NCBI GenBank assembly: GCA_958295725.1
Contig: OY282368.1
Location: forward strand, 3,382,365 to 3,446,364
Direction: 5' to 3'
From: an uncultured Alphaproteobacteria bacterium
GTDB taxonomy: Bacteria > Pseudomonadota > Alphaproteobacteria > UBA2966
DNA length: 64,000 bases
The position numbers and the translations under genes are program-made. The notes beneath the pieces are model-generated. The model had not been told where the DNA came from and ran no database searches. It was given only the letters and a program-made list of their open reading frames with translations. This document shows, one piece after another, positions 17,647-26,873 of this stretch (position 1 is its first letter; every line of letters begins with the position of its first letter).

Positions 17647-20463
17647 ATGGCAACCGCGGGTCGCGAAACGGAGTTTTCCAAGGAGGCGAACGGCATCCAG
17701 CGTGTCGTGCTGGTTGACGGCTCGGGCTACATCTTCCGGGCTTACCACGCGCTCCCCGCCCTCGCCAGGAAGAGCGACGGCCTCCTCGTCGGCGCCGTTG
17801 CCGGCTTCTGCAATATGCTTAACAGGCTCGTCGACGACGCCATGGCCGACGACGACATCCGCCATCTGGCGGTCGTTTTCGACACCGCGCGCCGTTCCTT
17901 TCGCAACGAGATATACCCCGAATACAAGGCCCATCGTCCGCCGCCGCCGGAGGATCTCGTCCCGCAGTTCCCGCTGGTCCGGGACGCGACGCGCGCCTTC
18001 AACGTGCCCTGCGTCGAGATGGAGGGCTTCGAGGCCGACGACCTGATCGCCACCTACGCCGATCTGGCGGTCGCAGCAGGCTACGAGGTCGTGATCGTCT
18101 CGTCGGATAAGGACCTGATGCAGATGGTCGGCGAACGCGTGTCGATGCGGGATCCGATGAAACAAACCGTGATCCGGGAGGAGCAGGTCGTGGAGAAGTT
18201 CGGAGTGGGGCCGGACAAGGTGATCGACGTCCAGGCGCTGGCCGGCGATTCCAGTGACAACGTGCCCGGCGTGCCCGGGATCGGCGTGAAGACGGCGGCG
18301 GAGTTGATCGGCGCCTATGGCGACCTCGAGACACTCCTCGACCGTGCCGGGGAGATCAAGCAGCCGAAGCGGCGCCAGACCCTGCTGGAGAACGCCGGAT
18401 TGGCGCGTGTCAGCCGCGAGCTCGTGACGCTGAAGCGCGACGTCCCCGTCGAGGACGGTATCGAGGCGTTGGAGCTCCGTCCGCCCGACCCGGACACGTT
18501 GTTCGCGTTCCTCGACGAGATGGAGCTCGCGTCCCTTTCGGCTCGCCTGCGCGCGAGGCTCGGTAAGAAAGCCGGCGAGACCGTGGCGCCGCTGGCCTCG
18601 GAGCCCGAGGGCGACCGCGAGTACGTAGCGATCCAGGACGAGGAAGCATTGGGTGTCTGGGTCGCGGCCGCCGAGGCGAAAGGCACGGTGGCCGTGGACA
18701 CCGAGACGACGTCGCTCGACGTCATGCGGGCCGCCCTTGTCGGCGTGTCCCTCTCGGTGGAGCCGGGAAAGGCGTGCTACGTGCCGCTCGGCCATACGGG
18801 GGCGGCCGGACAAGGCGACCTTGGCCTCGACACGGAACCACGGGACGACGGGGTGCCGGCTCAGATCCCGTTCGACCGCGCGGTCGGGATCCTCAGGCCG
18901 CTGCTCGAGAACCCCGGCGTGCTCAAGATCGGGCAGAACATCAAGTACGACATGGCGGTGTTCGCCAAGTACGGCGTCGAGCTCGGGCCGGTCGACGACA
19001 CCATGGTGTTGAGCTTCGTGCTAGAGGGGGGCCTGCACGGCCACGGCATGGACGAGCTGTCGGAACGCCACCTGGGTATCAAGCCCATCTCGTACAAGGA
19101 CGTCGCGGGGACCGGCAAGGCTCGGATCACCTTCGACAAGGTGCCGCTCGACAAGGCGGTGGACTACGCGGCGGAAGACGCGGACATGATCGCGCGCCTG
19201 CATCGGCTATTGAAACCGCGGCTGGTGAGCGAACGCCTAGTCGGCGTCTACGAAACCATCGAGCGTCCGCTGGTGCCGGTGCTCGTCGGCATGGAGCGCG
19301 CCGGCATCCGCGTCGACCCGGAGAAGCTCAAGATACTCGGCGACGATTTCGACATGCGCATGTCCCGTCTGGTCGGGGAGATCCATGGGCTGGCGGGCCG
19401 TGAATTCAACGTCGGGTCTCCCAGGCAGCTTGGCGAGGTGTTGTTCGACGAGATGGGCCTCCCGGGCGGCCGGAAGGGCAAGACCGGCGCCTATGCCACC
19501 GGGGCGGACGTGCTCGAGGATCTCGCCGCGCTGGGCCATGAGATACCGCGCCTCGTGCTGGACTGGCGACAACTCTCGAAGCTCAAGGGTACGTACACGG
19601 ACGCCTTGCAGGCGCAGATCGACGCCGAAACGGGCCGGGTGCACACCTCGTTTCAAATGGCGGCGGCAAGCACAGGACGGCTCGCGTCGACGGACCCCAA
19701 CCTCCAGAACATCCCGGTGCGGACGGAGGAGGGGCGCAAGATCCGCCAAGCGTTCGTGCCCGCGGACGGCTGCAAGTTCCTCTCCGCCGACTATTCCCAG
19801 ATCGAGCTACGGTTGCTCGCGCATACCGCCGACATCGGCACGTTGAAGGACGCCTTCCGCGCAGGCGCCGACATCCACGCGTTGACGGCGAGCGAGGTCT
19901 TCGGCGTGCCGATGGAGGGCATGGACCCGACGGTGCGCCGCGGCGCGAAAGCCATCAACTTCGGCATCATTTACGGCATCAGTCCCTTCGGACTGGCTCG
20001 ACAGCTGGCGATCCCGCAAAGGGAGGCCAAGGCCTACATCGAGGCCTATCTGGAGCGTTACCCCGGGATACGGGACTACATGGAGAGCACCAAGGAGTTC
20101 GCACGACGGAACGGCTACGTGACGACGTTGTTCGGCCGCCGCGTGCACGTGCCGAGCCTGCGGGACAAGAACCCGGCGCGCCGAAACTTCGGCGAACGGG
20201 CGGCCATCAACGCGCCGTTGCAGGGCTCCGCCGCCGACATCATCAAGCGCGCGATGGCGCGGATCCCCAAGGCCTTCAAGCGAGAGAAGCTGTCGGCCCG
20301 GATGCTGCTCCAAGTGCACGACGAGCTGCTGTTCGACGTTCCGGAAGCCGAGATCGGCCGGACGGCGTCGGTCGTCAAGGAGGTGATGGAGAGCGCGGCG
20401 CGCCTGAGCGTGCCGCTCACCGTCGATACGGGCGTCGGCGACAACTGGGACGAGGCGCACTGA
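17647..20463 (+). CDS. polA: DNA polymerase I
   Basis: 938 residues with three domains. The 5'-3' exonuclease (1-300) has DGSGYIFRAYHALP and the D-rich EADDLIATYA and SSDKDLMQ sites. The 3'-5' proofreading domain has DTETTSLD, GQNIKYDMAVF and DYAAEDADM, all with the metal-binding acidic residues. The polymerase domain has motif A SADYSQIELRLLAH, motif B RRGAKAINFGIIYGIS and motif C LLQVHDELLFD. It fills repair gaps and removes Okazaki primers. All three activities look intact. It has a good ATG with GGAGG upstream. Confidence 0.98.
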   Translation: MATAGRETEFSKEANGIQRVVLVDGSGYIFRAYHALPALARKSDGLLVGAVAGFCNMLNRLVDDAMADDDIRHLAVVFDTARRSFRNEIYPEYKAHRPPPPEDLVPQFPLVRDATRAFNVPCVEMEGFEADDLIATYADLAVAAGYEVVIVSSDKDLMQMVGERVSMRDPMKQTVIREEQVVEKFGVGPDKVIDVQALAGDSSDNVPGVPGIGVKTAAELIGAYGDLETLLDRAGEIKQPKRRQTLLENAGLARVSRELVTLKRDVPVEDGIEALELRPPDPDTLFAFLDEMELASLSARLRARLGKKAGETVAPLASEPEGDREYVAIQDEEALGVWVAAAEAKGTVAVDTETTSLDVMRAALVGVSLSVEPGKACYVPLGHTGAAGQGDLGLDTEPRDDGVPAQIPFDRAVGILRPLLENPGVLKIGQNIKYDMAVFAKYGVELGPVDDTMVLSFVLEGGLHGHGMDELSERHLGIKPISYKDVAGTGKARITFDKVPLDKAVDYAAEDADMIARLHRLLKPRLVSERLVGVYETIERPLVPVLVGMERAGIRVDPEKLKILGDDFDMRMSRLVGEIHGLAGREFNVGSPRQLGEVLFDEMGLPGGRKGKTGAYATGADVLEDLAALGHEIPRLVLDWRQLSKLKGTYTDALQAQIDAETGRVHTSFQMAAASTGRLASTDPNLQNIPVRTEEGRKIRQAFVPADGCKFLSADYSQIELRLLAHTADIGTLKDAFRAGADIHALTASEVFGVPMEGMDPTVRRGAKAINFGIIYGISPFGLARQLAIPQREAKAYIEAYLERYPGIRDYMESTKEFARRNGYVTTLFGRRVHVPSLRDKNPARRNFGERAAINAPLQGSAADIIKRAMARIPKAFKREKLSARMLLQVHDELLFDVPEAEIGRTASVVKEVMESAARLSVPLTVDTGVGDNWDEAH

Positions 20464-20617
20464 CGTTCGGTTCCATGGCGCTTCTATCTCGACTTGAACT
20501 GCCATGGCGGAGGTTCATGCGCCGAGACCATATGTGCTTTGTCTTGAATCGAATGGCGTCCCGCGCAAGATCATATAGAATGTGTTGAGGCTTGATACGT
20601 TGCGATAGACGAACGAT

Positions 20618-21118
20618 ATGGCAACCGAGCAAACACGAAACGCCGTTTGGCAAGAGCTCCTGGATGTGGCGCGGCTCGTTCGGTACTACGAGGTGCTCTC
20701 CGATCGGCATCGACGTAACCATTCGATCGTTCGCTTTCTCCTGCTGGCCGCAGCGGCCGGCGGCATCGCCGCGTTGTTGGATGTGCTTCCGGCGAGCGTT
20801 CAGCTTATTGCCGGCGGGCTGGTCGCTCTCCTCGTCGTTTGGGATTTCATAGCGGATTACGCAAAAAAGGCCGCCGTCCTGCACGCGATCAGCCTTGAAT
20901 GCAGCGCGTTGGAAATCGAATGGCGCGAATTGTGGGCTGACGTCAATGAACGCGATCTGGACGACTCTGAAGCGCGACGCAAAAACCAACGGCTGGCGCG
21001 GAGAGCTCTGGAGGTGACCGGGCGGGCAGGGCACGCGGATATCCGAGAGGATCGAAAACTGAACGAGAAATGCGAGAAGGTCGCATACAGGGTTGTGGAG
21101 GACCGGTATGCCTCCTAA
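20618..21118 (+). CDS. Two-helix membrane protein, SLATT-like layout, unknown function
   Basis: 166 residues. A helical N-terminus (WQELLDVARLVRYYEVLSD) leads into two adjacent transmembrane helices (about FLLLAAAAGGIAALLDVL and IAGGLVALLVVWDFIA). A long charged cytoplasmic helical tail follows, with CSALEIEWRELWADVNE. This order (helix, two TM, long helix) resembles SLATT pore-forming effector proteins, but I cannot confirm homology. The gene is less G+C-rich than polA and chvI around it, suggesting transfer. Its last 11 nt overlap the next mini-gene, so the two probably act together. Confidence 0.75.
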   Translation: MATEQTRNAVWQELLDVARLVRYYEVLSDRHRRNHSIVRFLLLAAAAGGIAALLDVLPASVQLIAGGLVALLVVWDFIADYAKKAAVLHAISLECSALEIEWRELWADVNERDLDDSEARRKNQRLARRALEVTGRAGHADIREDRKLNEKCEKVAYRVVEDRYAS

Positions 21119-21236
21119 GAGGATCATCAACGAGCGCGGAAAGCCGGCGAGACCGGGCAAGACGCCGCCTCCACCGCCTCCGCCAAAGACAAACCCGCCG
21201 GAAAAGGCGCCGCCGTCCAAGGACGGCAAGAAGTGA
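21108..21236 (+). CDS. Proline-rich 42-residue mini-protein
   Basis: ATG at 21108, overlapping the end of the membrane-protein gene by 11 nt in another frame, and TGA at 21234-21236. The product starts MPPKRIINERGKPARPGK, continues with a run of seven prolines, and ends in lysine-rich sequence (PSKDGKK). It is highly basic, has no membrane segment and is probably unstructured. The overlap implies translational coupling, and the opening NERGKPARPG looks like a conserved motif rather than random sequence. Function unknown. Confidence 0.6.
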   Translation: MPPKRIINERGKPARPGKTPPPPPPPKTNPPEKAPPSKDGKK

Positions 21237-21343
21237 CACCGGGTAGCGCCAACCAGGTAACCTGCCGAACAAACCGGTTCATGGCATCGCAATGCGGCCT
21301 GTTCGGTAGGGGAGTCGATGATTGACGGGAACCCCGGACTGAC

Positions 21344-22054
21344 ATGAGCGACTCACCCCGGGCGACGGTCGCGCTGGTCGACGACGACCGGAACATACTT
21401 AGGTCCGTCTCGATGGCACTTGAGGCGGAGGGGTTTCGCGTCCGGACTTTCCATGACGGCACCGAGGCCCTGAAGGCCTTGACGCATCAACCGGCGGATC
21501 TGGTCGTCCTCGACATCAAGATGCCGCGACTCGACGGCATGGAGCTGCTCAATCGCCTCCGGCGGACGAGCGACGTTCCCGCGATCTTTCTCACGTCCAA
21601 GGACGATGAGATCGACGAGATGCTCGGCCTGAAGATGGGCGCCGACGACTATATCCGGAAGCCGTTTTCCCAGCGCCTGCTCATCGAGCGCGTTCGCGCC
21701 GTTCTGCGGCGCGCCGGCAGCGGGCGGCAAGAGGGTTCGGACGGCGACGACAAACCGATCGTCCGCGGCCATCTCGTCCTCGATCCGGCCCGGCATTCGT
21801 GCACTTGGCGCGGCGGCGAGGTGCACCTGACGGTGACGGAGTTCCTCATTCTCAAGGCGCTGGCGGCGCGCCCGGGGCACGTCAAGAGCCGCGACCAGCT
21901 CATGGATGCGGCCTACGATGACAATATCTATGTCGATGATCGCACGATCGACAGCCACATCAAGAGATTGCGCCGGAAGTTCCGCGAGGCCGACGAGGCG
22001 TTCGCGAGCATCGAGACCCTTTACGGCGTGGGCTATAGATATCGCGAAGCGTGA
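21344..22054 (+). CDS. chvI: Two-component response regulator ChvI
   Basis: 236 residues of the OmpR family. The receiver has the acidic pair DDD (13-15), phospho-acceptor Asp57 in [12 protein letters not shown], and the conserved Lys in YIRKPF. The C-terminal winged helix has [18 protein letters not shown] and [17 protein letters not shown]. ChvI with ChvG controls envelope, acid-stress and host-interaction genes in alphaproteobacteria. chvG follows 15 nt downstream. Confidence 0.93.
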   Translation: MSDSPRATVALVDDDRNILRSVSMALEAEGFRVRTFHDGTEALKALTHQPADLVVLDIKMPRLDGMELLNRLRRTSDVPAIFLTSKDDEIDEMLGLKMGADDYIRKPFSQRLLIERVRAVLRRAGSGRQEGSDGDDKPIVRGHLVLDPARHSCTWRGGEVHLTVTEFLILKALAARPGHVKSRDQLMDAAYDDNIYVDDRTIDSHIKRLRRKFREADEAFASIETLYGVGYRYREA

Positions 22055-22069
22055 TCTCGTTGACCGCCC

Positions 22070-23740
22070 ATGAACGGGTACGGCGCGAACGACGACGACA
22101 CCGCGGTGGCCGAAGGGCCGGGCGAACGATCACGCCGCGGGGCGGCGCGAGCGCGGCGGCGCCTGTTGTCCCCCCTTACGTTGCGCGTGCTCGCGGTCAA
22201 CGTGCTGGCGTTGGCGATACTCGTGGGCGGCCTGTTGTTCCTCGGCCAGTACCGCGAGAGCCTCTTCGAGGCGAAAGTGGCGGCGCTGTCGATCAACGGC
22301 GCCATCATCGCCGGTGCGCTCGGCGAGGGCGCCGTCGGGGGACCTCCCGAAAGCATCGCGCTGCACGTGGAGATCGCCACCGATTTCGTGCGCCGGCTCT
22401 CCCAGTTGACGGGAACTCGGGTGCGTCTGTTCGACGAAAGCGGGGTTATGGTCGCGGATAGCCGGGTTCTGCTCGGCGGCAACCGGGAGGTGCGGGCCAG
22501 GATGCTCGTCCCGCCGGCCGAGGAAGGTTACGTGTCCAGGCTGGTCGGCCGGGCGTCCGACCTTATGTCCGGGTTTCTGTCGTTGGACTCCGCATTGCCG
22601 CTGTATCGCGAGCCGTCGTTCTTGGTGGCGGGAGATTTCCCCGAGGTTCTCCGCGCTCTCGAAGGTAAGACCGACAGCGCCCAGCGCCGGACCGCGGACG
22701 GACGGGTCATAGTGACCGTCGCCCTTCCGGTGCAACGGTTCAAGAAGGTCCTGGGAGCGCTCCTGCTGTCGGCGAGCGGCGAGGATATCGAGGCGGGGGT
22801 GCGCGACGTGCGTCTCGCCATCCTGCAAGTATTCGCGCTGGCGTTCGCGATCACTGTGATGCTGTCGATCTATCTGGCCGCGACCATCGCGCGTCCCGTC
22901 CGGCACTTGGCGGAGGTGGCCGAGGTCGTCCGCCGGGGACCGACCCGGCGCGTCGCGATTCCCGATTTCACCTCTCGCCGGGACGAGATCGGCGATCTCT
23001 CCGGGGCGCTGGCCGATATGACGACCGCGCTGTACGACAGAATTGAAGCCATCGAGGCGTTCGCCGCGGATGTCGCGCACGAGGTGAGGAACCCGATCAC
23101 CAGCATTCGCAGCGCGGTGGAGTTGCTGGCCCGGGGCGACGACCCCCGGCGGCGGGAGAAACTGACGGCCATCATCCAGGAAGACGTCGCGAGACTCGAC
23201 CGGTTGATCGGCGACATCGCGGATGCATCGCGTGTCGACGCCGAACTCGCCCGCGCGGAAATCGGGCCTGTGGACCTGGTCCAGCTCGTTCGCACCCTGG
23301 TGGGAATCGAGCGCGAAACGGGACGCGGCGACTCGCCCGATATCGCGGTCGATACCGGGTCCGACGCCGCCCTCGTGGTCGATGGCATCGAGGGACGCCT
23401 GGGTCAGGTGATGAGGAACCTACTGGCCAACGCCGTCACCTTCAGTCCTTCCGGGGGGTGCATCCAGATCCGTGTCTTCCGCGAGAACGGCCGCGCGCGG
23501 ATAACGGTGGAGGACGATGGTCCAGGCATCCCGGAAGACATGCGGGAAGCCATATTCGAGCGGTTCTACACCGAACGGCCAGAGGGTGAGACCTTTGGCG
23601 CGCATTCCGGACTGGGGCTCAGTATTTCGAGGCAGATCGTCGCCGCGCACGGCGGCGACATTCGCGCCGAGAATCGCCGGAACGAGGACGGGGAGGTCGT
23701 CGGGGCGCGTTTAACGGTGGAGTTGCCGTTGCCGGCCTGA
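22070..23740 (+). CDS. chvG: Sensor histidine kinase ChvG
   Basis: 556 residues. A basic N-terminus precedes TM1 (about residues 35-58), a periplasmic sensor of about 200 residues follows, then TM2 (about 248-270), a HAMP linker (RPVRHLAEVAEVVRRG), the dimerisation helix with phospho-His in ADVAHEVRNPITSIRSAVE, and the ATPase with N-box NLLANAVTFSP and G-boxes DDGPGIPED and SGLGLSISRQIV. It phosphorylates ChvI. In many relatives hprK, rapZ and PTS genes follow; here only a fragment remains. Confidence 0.93.
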   Translation: MNGYGANDDDTAVAEGPGERSRRGAARARRRLLSPLTLRVLAVNVLALAILVGGLLFLGQYRESLFEAKVAALSINGAIIAGALGEGAVGGPPESIALHVEIATDFVRRLSQLTGTRVRLFDESGVMVADSRVLLGGNREVRARMLVPPAEEGYVSRLVGRASDLMSGFLSLDSALPLYREPSFLVAGDFPEVLRALEGKTDSAQRRTADGRVIVTVALPVQRFKKVLGALLLSASGEDIEAGVRDVRLAILQVFALAFAITVMLSIYLAATIARPVRHLAEVAEVVRRGPTRRVAIPDFTSRRDEIGDLSGALADMTTALYDRIEAIEAFAADVAHEVRNPITSIRSAVELLARGDDPRRREKLTAIIQEDVARLDRLIGDIADASRVDAELARAEIGPVDLVQLVRTLVGIERETGRGDSPDIAVDTGSDAALVVDGIEGRLGQVMRNLLANAVTFSPSGGCIQIRVFRENGRARITVEDDGPGIPEDMREAIFERFYTERPEGETFGAHSGLGLSISRQIVAAHGGDIRAENRRNEDGEVVGARLTVELPLPA

Positions 23741-23833
23741 CCGTGTTCCCCGGGGGATAGTCCGTTGACTCCGACGCCGGGGATACGCACCTTTGCCGCG
23801 GGCGGCCGCTTTTGCGCAAGAGGAACGCCCGCG

Positions 23834-23953
23834 GTGAGCCGCGCTTCGGTAACGGCGGTGGACGACGACTCTCCCGTATCGGTGGTTCTCGTCACCGGCA
23901 TGTCGGGGCACGGAGGCCCCGATGTTTACGGCGGGACGGACGGGGTGATATAG
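23834..23953 (+). pseudogene. Probable rapZ relic between chvG and ahcY
   Basis: A GTG-started frame ends 39 codons later. It contains SPVSVVLVTGMSG, which matches the beginning of RapZ (the nucleotide-binding loop normally continues GAGKSTAL or GAGRSTAL). Here GHGGPDVYGG follows, so the P-loop is broken and the rest of the protein is absent. Alphaproteobacteria commonly carry hprK-rapZ-PTS EIIA-ptsH between chvG and ahcY. The simplest reading is a deletion leaving the rapZ start fused to unrelated sequence. The match is short, so the call is an inference. Confidence 0.5.
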
Positions 23954-24029
23954 ACCCTCGGCCGCATGACCGGGGCCGGGCCGCGAAACTCATGGCCCCG
24001 ACCATTCTTTCACCCTTGAGGAACGTTCC

Positions 24030-25316
24030 ATGCCCGACTACAAGGTCGCCGACATTGCCTTGGCGGGATTGGGGCGCCGCGAGATCACGATCGCCGAGAC
24101 CGAGATGCCGGGCCTCATGGCGCTGCGGGAGGAGTATGCGGACCAGCGGCCGCTGGCGGGCGCGCGTATCGCCGGATGCCTTCACATGACGCTTGAGACC
24201 GCGGTGTTGATCGAGACGCTGATGGCGCTCGGCGCCGAGGTGCGCTGGAGTTCCTGCAACATCTTTTCGACCCAGGACCACGCCGCCGCGGCCGTGGCCG
24301 AGCGCGGCGTGCCGGTGTTCGCGTGGAAAGGCGAGACCCTTGAAGAGTACGACTGGTGCATCGACCGGACGATCGAAGGGCCGGGCGGCTGGCGTCCCAA
24401 CCTGCTGCTGGACGACGGCGGAGATCTGACGCAGGTCATGCACGACAAGCATCCCGGTCTCCTCAAGGACGTACGCGGGCTGTCGGAAGAGACGAGCACG
24501 GGGGTCCGCCGCCTGTATCAGATGGAGGAATCCGGCGATCTCCTGGTTCCGGCGTTCAACGTCAACGATTCGGTCACGAAGTCCAAGTTCGACAACCTGT
24601 ACGGCTCGCGCGAGAGCCTCATCGACGGGATCAAGCAGGCGACGGGCGTCATGTTGGCGGGCAAGCTGGCGGTGGTCTGCGGCTACGGCGAAGTCGGCAA
24701 GGGGTCGTCCGCGAGCCTGAGAGGGCAGGGCGCCCGCGTCGTGGTGACCGAGATCGATCCGATCTGCGCCCTCCAGGCGTCCATGGAAGGCTATGAGGTC
24801 GCGACGATGGAAGACGTCGCGCCGCGCGGCGACATCTTCGTGACCGCGACCGGCAACACGGACGTCATCACCCTCGACCACATGCGCGAGATGAAGGACC
24901 GCGCCATCGTCTGCAACATCGGCCATTTCGACTCCGAGATCCAGATCGCGGCGTTGCGAAACTTCCAGTGGCACGAGGTCAAGCCGCAGGTCGACGAGGT
25001 GGAGTTTCCCGACGGCAAACGGCTCATCGTGCTGGCGAAGGGCCGGTTGGTGAACCTGGGGTGCGCCACGGGGCATCCCAGCTTCGTGATGAGCGCGTCG
25101 TTCACGAACCAGGTGATGGCCCAACTCGAACTCTGGAACAACACCGACCGATACGAGAAGAAAGTGTACGTGCTGCCCAAGCATCTCGACGAGAGGGTTG
25201 CGCGTCTTCACCTCGACAAGCTGGGCGTGAGGCTGTCGCGCCTTTCCGGCGAGCAGTCCGAGTATCTCGGCGTTCCGGTCGAGGGGCCGTATAAGCCCGA
25301 TCACTATCGCTACTGA
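24030..25316 (+). CDS. ahcY: Adenosylhomocysteinase
   Basis: 428 residues. It hydrolyses S-adenosylhomocysteine to adenosine and homocysteine, clearing the inhibitor of methyltransferases. Signatures include [15 protein letters not shown], the NAD-binding loop [16 protein letters not shown] and the C-terminal ending in PYKPDHYRY with the conserved Lys and Tyr. The ATG follows a GAGGAACG ribosome site. It stands apart from tsaE by 41 nt. Confidence 0.97.
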   Translation: MPDYKVADIALAGLGRREITIAETEMPGLMALREEYADQRPLAGARIAGCLHMTLETAVLIETLMALGAEVRWSSCNIFSTQDHAAAAVAERGVPVFAWKGETLEEYDWCIDRTIEGPGGWRPNLLLDDGGDLTQVMHDKHPGLLKDVRGLSEETSTGVRRLYQMEESGDLLVPAFNVNDSVTKSKFDNLYGSRESLIDGIKQATGVMLAGKLAVVCGYGEVGKGSSASLRGQGARVVVTEIDPICALQASMEGYEVATMEDVAPRGDIFVTATGNTDVITLDHMREMKDRAIVCNIGHFDSEIQIAALRNFQWHEVKPQVDEVEFPDGKRLIVLAKGRLVNLGCATGHPSFVMSASFTNQVMAQLELWNNTDRYEKKVYVLPKHLDERVARLHLDKLGVRLSRLSGEQSEYLGVPVEGPYKPDHYRY

Positions 25317-25357
25317 ACTCCGGGAGCCGGGAGGTTCTTCGGCGAGACCACCTCGGA

Positions 25358-25876
25358 ATGACCGATACAAGGCCCAACGCGGGAACATGTCGAACGACCG
25401 GCGACGGTGAGATACTCGGCGGTCTCGCCGAGACCGAACGGCTGGCCTCGCGGCTCTCCGGGGTCGCGCAGCCGGGCGACCTCATCTGCCTTTCCGGCGA
25501 GCTCGGAACCGGAAAGACGGCTTTCGCACGCTCCTTCATCCGTTCGCGGGCATCCTTCGCGGGCGTCGAGGTCGGCGAGGTTCCGAGCCCGACGTTCACG
25601 TTGGCGCAGACCTACGAAATGCCCCGTGGCGACATCTGGCACTTCGACCTGTTTCGTCTCGAACATCCGGGCGAGACGCTCGAACTGGGGATCGAGGACG
25701 CGTTGAACGACGGCATCTGTCTCGTCGAATGGCCCGACCGCCTTCCGGAAAACTTGCCGGGCGCACGTCTGGACATGGCGTTCACGTTTGGCGCGACGGA
25801 GGACGAGCGCCGCGTCGGGATCGTCGGCGACGCGACGTGGCGCGAACGGTTGGCCGGGCTCGTCGGAAATGGGTGA
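25358..25876 (+). CDS. tsaE: tRNA threonylcarbamoyladenosine biosynthesis ATPase TsaE
   Basis: 172 residues. The Walker A loop GELGTGKTAF is at about 47-56, then SPTFTLAQTYE, the HFDLFRLEHP segment, and GICLVEWPDRLPE. TsaE with TsaB and TsaD (tsaD is at 62644 in this window) makes t6A at position 37 of ANN-decoding tRNAs. Its end overlaps amgK by 8 nt. Confidence 0.94.
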   Translation: MTDTRPNAGTCRTTGDGEILGGLAETERLASRLSGVAQPGDLICLSGELGTGKTAFARSFIRSRASFAGVEVGEVPSPTFTLAQTYEMPRGDIWHFDLFRLEHPGETLELGIEDALNDGICLVEWPDRLPENLPGARLDMAFTFGATEDERRVGIVGDATWRERLAGLVGNG

Positions 25877-26873
25877 CCGGGCGGCGCACATCGAGGGATT
25901 TCTGGCGCGGGCCGGCTGGTCCGGCGCCACGCGGGAGCCGTTGGCGGAAGACGCCTCGTTTCGCCGCTACGAGCGTCTACGGCGCGACCGGCGGAGCGCC
26001 GTGCTGATGGACGCGCCGCCGTCCCGCGAGGACGTGCGCCCGTTCATCGCGATCGGCCGGCACCTGCGGTTCCTCGGATATTCGGCGCCGGAGGTCTACG
26101 CGGCGGATGTCGAGCTCGGGGCTCTGCTGCTGGAAGATCTGGGCGACGACCTGTTCGCCAGGGTTCTCGACGCGGGTGGTGACGCGCGGAAACTGTACGC
26201 TCACGCCGTCGACCTCCTGATCGACCTCCAGCGCCGCGAGCTGCCGAAAGATGTCGCCCGGTACGACGTTCCGACGCTGCTCGACGAAGCCGCGCTGTTC
26301 GTGGATTGGTATCTTCCCGCGGTCGGCGGGACCGCGGTCGCACGGTCCGCGCGGGAGTCCTTCTTCGCGGCGTGGCGGGAGGTCCTGCCGCTGGCCGGCG
26401 AGGGTGTGCCGGTGCTGGTGCTTCGGGATTACCACGTCGACAACCTGATGTGGCTGGAACGGCGGGACGGAACGTCCCGCGTGGGACTGCTCGATTTTCA
26501 GGACGCGCTCATCGGTCCTTGTCTGTACGACCTCGTGTCGCTTCTGAAAGACGCGAGGCGCGGCCTTCCTCCGGTCCTGGTCGAGGAGATGTTCGACCGG
26601 TTCGTCGAGGGCGTAGGCTTGGACGCCACGGACACCAGAACCGCCCGCGCGGTTCTCGGCGCGCAGCGCAACACCAAGATCATCGGCATCTTCACCAGAC
26701 TTTGGCGAAGGGATGGAAAAAGCGATTATCTCGCGTACATTCCCCGGGTTTGGGGTCTACTCGAGGGCGACCTTGAATACCCCGTGTTGAATCCTCTGCG
26801 CGTCTGGTTCGATCGGCACGTGCCGTCGCGATTGCGGGGCTCCTACATCGCCGGGTCCGTGGCTCCCTCATGA
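25869..26873 (+). CDS. amgK: Anomeric N-acetylmuramate/N-acetylglucosamine kinase
   Basis: 334 residues of the aminoglycoside/choline kinase fold. It has the catalytic Brenner-type motif LRDYHVDNLMWL and the metal-binding LLDFQDALIGP, with DASFRRYERL near the N-terminus. AmgK phosphorylates the anomeric carbon of MurNAc, the first step of the peptidoglycan recycling route that bypasses de novo synthesis (and gives fosfomycin tolerance). The ATG at 25869 overlaps tsaE; the stop overlaps the murU ATG (ATGA). Confidence 0.92.
   Translation: MGDRAAHIEGFLARAGWSGATREPLAEDASFRRYERLRRDRRSAVLMDAPPSREDVRPFIAIGRHLRFLGYSAPEVYAADVELGALLLEDLGDDLFARVLDAGGDARKLYAHAVDLLIDLQRRELPKDVARYDVPTLLDEAALFVDWYLPAVGGTAVARSARESFFAAWREVLPLAGEGVPVLVLRDYHVDNLMWLERRDGTSRVGLLDFQDALIGPCLYDLVSLLKDARRGLPPVLVEEMFDRFVEGVGLDATDTRTARAVLGAQRNTKIIGIFTRLWRRDGKSDYLAYIPRVWGLLEGDLEYPVLNPLRVWFDRHVPSRLRGSYIAGSVAPS

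Noticed and set aside
16204..18813. Very long open frame (869 codons) on the minus strand
   Set aside because: It runs antisense to the dCTP deaminase and polA genes, which have complete motifs; long antisense frames are expected at this G+C. No domain is recognisable.
23741..24029. SAH or SAM riboswitch before ahcY
   Set aside because: Hairpin-prone G+C-rich sequence, but I could not match the conserved cores of these riboswitch classes.
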